Part shown: positions 5,606 to 6,076 of the stretch, piece after piece
Layout of the letters: every line of letters begins with the position of its first letter
How positions within the stretch are numbered: the stretch's first letter is position 1
From: Sphingomonadaceae bacterium
GTDB taxonomy: Bacteria; Pseudomonadota; Alphaproteobacteria; Sphingomonadales; Sphingomonadaceae
Length of the DNA stretch: 6,076 bases
Reading direction: 5' to 3'
NCBI GenBank assembly: GCA_947446935.1
Contig: CANFIV010000102.1
Coordinates: forward strand, 1 to 6,076
Notes under the pieces: model-generated
What the model was told of the DNA's origin: nothing
Databases searched by the model: none
Seen by the model: only the letters and a program-made list of their open reading frames with translations
Program-made: the position numbers and the translations under genes

Positions 5606-5613
5606 AATACCTC
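5598..5613. terminator. Possible bidirectional stem-loop between convergent genes
   Basis: GAGGT (5598-5602) and ACCTC (5609-5613) form a perfect 5-bp stem. The queF TAG lies in the 6-base loop, and most of the other gene's stop codon lies in the right arm. The two convergent genes are only six bases apart, so a shared terminator is expected about here. The stem is short and no T-tract follows on either strand, so support is modest. Confidence 0.3.
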
Positions 5614-6040
5614 AGCGGCGGTAGTAGCGACCGCGGTATCCGCCGGTTTCCTGATCGATCCAGGCACGGATGCGGATGTAGTCCTTGCCGATTTCCCGCG
5701 CCGACTCGAAATCACGCTCAGCGCATTCATGGCGTTCCCGGTCCTGCAGGTCGTCGATCGCGGTCTGGATGCGGCGAGCGGTCCAATCGTTGATCTGGCC
5801 GTGGTTCACTTCCGTGCGTAGGCGGTTCTCGATCATGTAGCCGCGCTGGCCGGAACAGGTGGTATCGACGAGATAGCGGTTGATCGAGGCCTGCTCACGG
5901 GGATCGCGATAGGTATCGCCGTATCCGTAGCCGTTGCCGTAGCCCTGTCCGCGCCACGACTGAGCGCTGGCCGGGCCGGCCACTGCGAGGGCGCTGGCGA
6001 GGGTGATGGCTGCAATCAGGCTTTTGGAAATCGTATTCAT
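5612..6040 (-). CDS. Small secreted Gly/Tyr-rich hypothetical protein
   Basis: A 142-residue protein whose family I do not recognise by name. Residues 1-26 are a clear Sec signal peptide: K6, a hydrophobic core LIAAITLASALAVAG, and an ASA-Q cleavage site after A26. The mature part begins with a low-complexity Gly/Tyr stretch (about 31-44, RGQGYGNGYGYGDTY), followed by a charged, probably helical domain (about 47-130) and a basic tail, GYRGRYYRR. C62 and C106 are the only cysteines and could form a disulfide in the periplasm. There is no lipobox, membrane anchor or catalytic motif. The ATG at 6040 has AAGGGG about eight bases upstream and gives the signal peptide at the right place. It is convergent with queF, so it is not in its operon. 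It may be periplasmic or surface-associated; function unknown. Confidence 0.82.
   Translation of the reverse strand: MNTISKSLIAAITLASALAVAGPASAQSWRGQGYGNGYGYGDTYRDPREQASINRYLVDTTCSGQRGYMIENRLRTEVNHGQINDWTARRIQTAIDDLQDRERHECAERDFESAREIGKDYIRIRAWIDQETGGYRGRYYRR
5921..5944 (-). repeat. Two tandem 12-base repeats encoding Gly-Tyr-Gly units
   Basis: Within the secreted protein gene, two adjacent 12-base units (5921-5932 and 5933-5944) differ at two positions and read GGCTACGGMWAC-like on the minus strand, encoding GYGN and GYGY. They form the core of the Gly/Tyr-rich segment. Such short tandem units can change number by slippage; here there are only two clear copies plus a degenerate third. Confidence 0.6.
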
Positions 6041-6076
6041 CGTCGTTCCCCTTCACTGGTTCCGATGAAAGCAATC

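Noticed and set aside
1..6076. Mobile element, prophage, CRISPR, toxin-antitoxin or anti-phage system
   Set aside because: No transposase, integrase, long repeats, repeat-spacer pattern, tRNA-linked attachment site or toxin-like small gene pair could be seen; all major genes are housekeeping or conserved hypothetical.

Overview
The window looks like chromosomal DNA of a high-GC alphaproteobacterium, most likely Sphingomonadales (Erythrobacter/Porphyrobacter/Novosphingobium-like). I infer this from the protein sequences, from the gene order siroheme methyltransferase - DUF2849 - nitrite/sulfite reductase, and from the strong GC codon bias. I see no mobile element, CRISPR array, tRNA, rRNA or sign of recent transfer.

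Layout. (1) 1-1224, minus strand: a tightly coupled sulfite-reduction operon. A single-domain uroporphyrinogen-III C-methyltransferase (first siroheme step) overlaps a small DUF2849 protein by a GTGA junction. Two bases after that lies the start of a siroheme nitrite/sulfite reductase, cut by the window edge. (2) 1225-1428: a divergent intergenic region. (3) 1429-1893, plus strand: a DUF3237 protein of unknown function. (4) 1911-4985, minus strand: a second operon-like run, 3-mercaptopyruvate sulfurtransferase (sseA), cystathionine beta-lyase (metC) and a small MscS-type mechanosensitive channel, the last two joined by an ATGA overlap. (5) 4986-5146: a divergent intergenic region that includes the queF leader. 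(6) 5147-5605, plus strand: QueF, the preQ0 reductase of queuosine synthesis. (7) 5612-6040, minus strand: a small secreted Gly/Tyr-rich protein of unknown function, convergent with queF.

How it fits together. Two minus-strand transcription units share a sulfur theme: siroheme-dependent reduction of sulfite to sulfide, then turnover of sulfur amino acids (cystathionine to homocysteine; mercaptopyruvate sulfur transfer). The channel, the DUF3237 protein, QueF and the secreted protein have no obvious link to sulfur.

Most of the window is ordinary housekeeping sequence, and I did not find a clear undescribed system. The items most worth a second look are small: a possible pseudoknot-capable leader in front of queF, a perfect hairpin that buries the metC ribosome binding site, the translational coupling of a channel to a Met-pathway enzyme, and the uncharacterised DUF2849, DUF3237 and secreted proteins.
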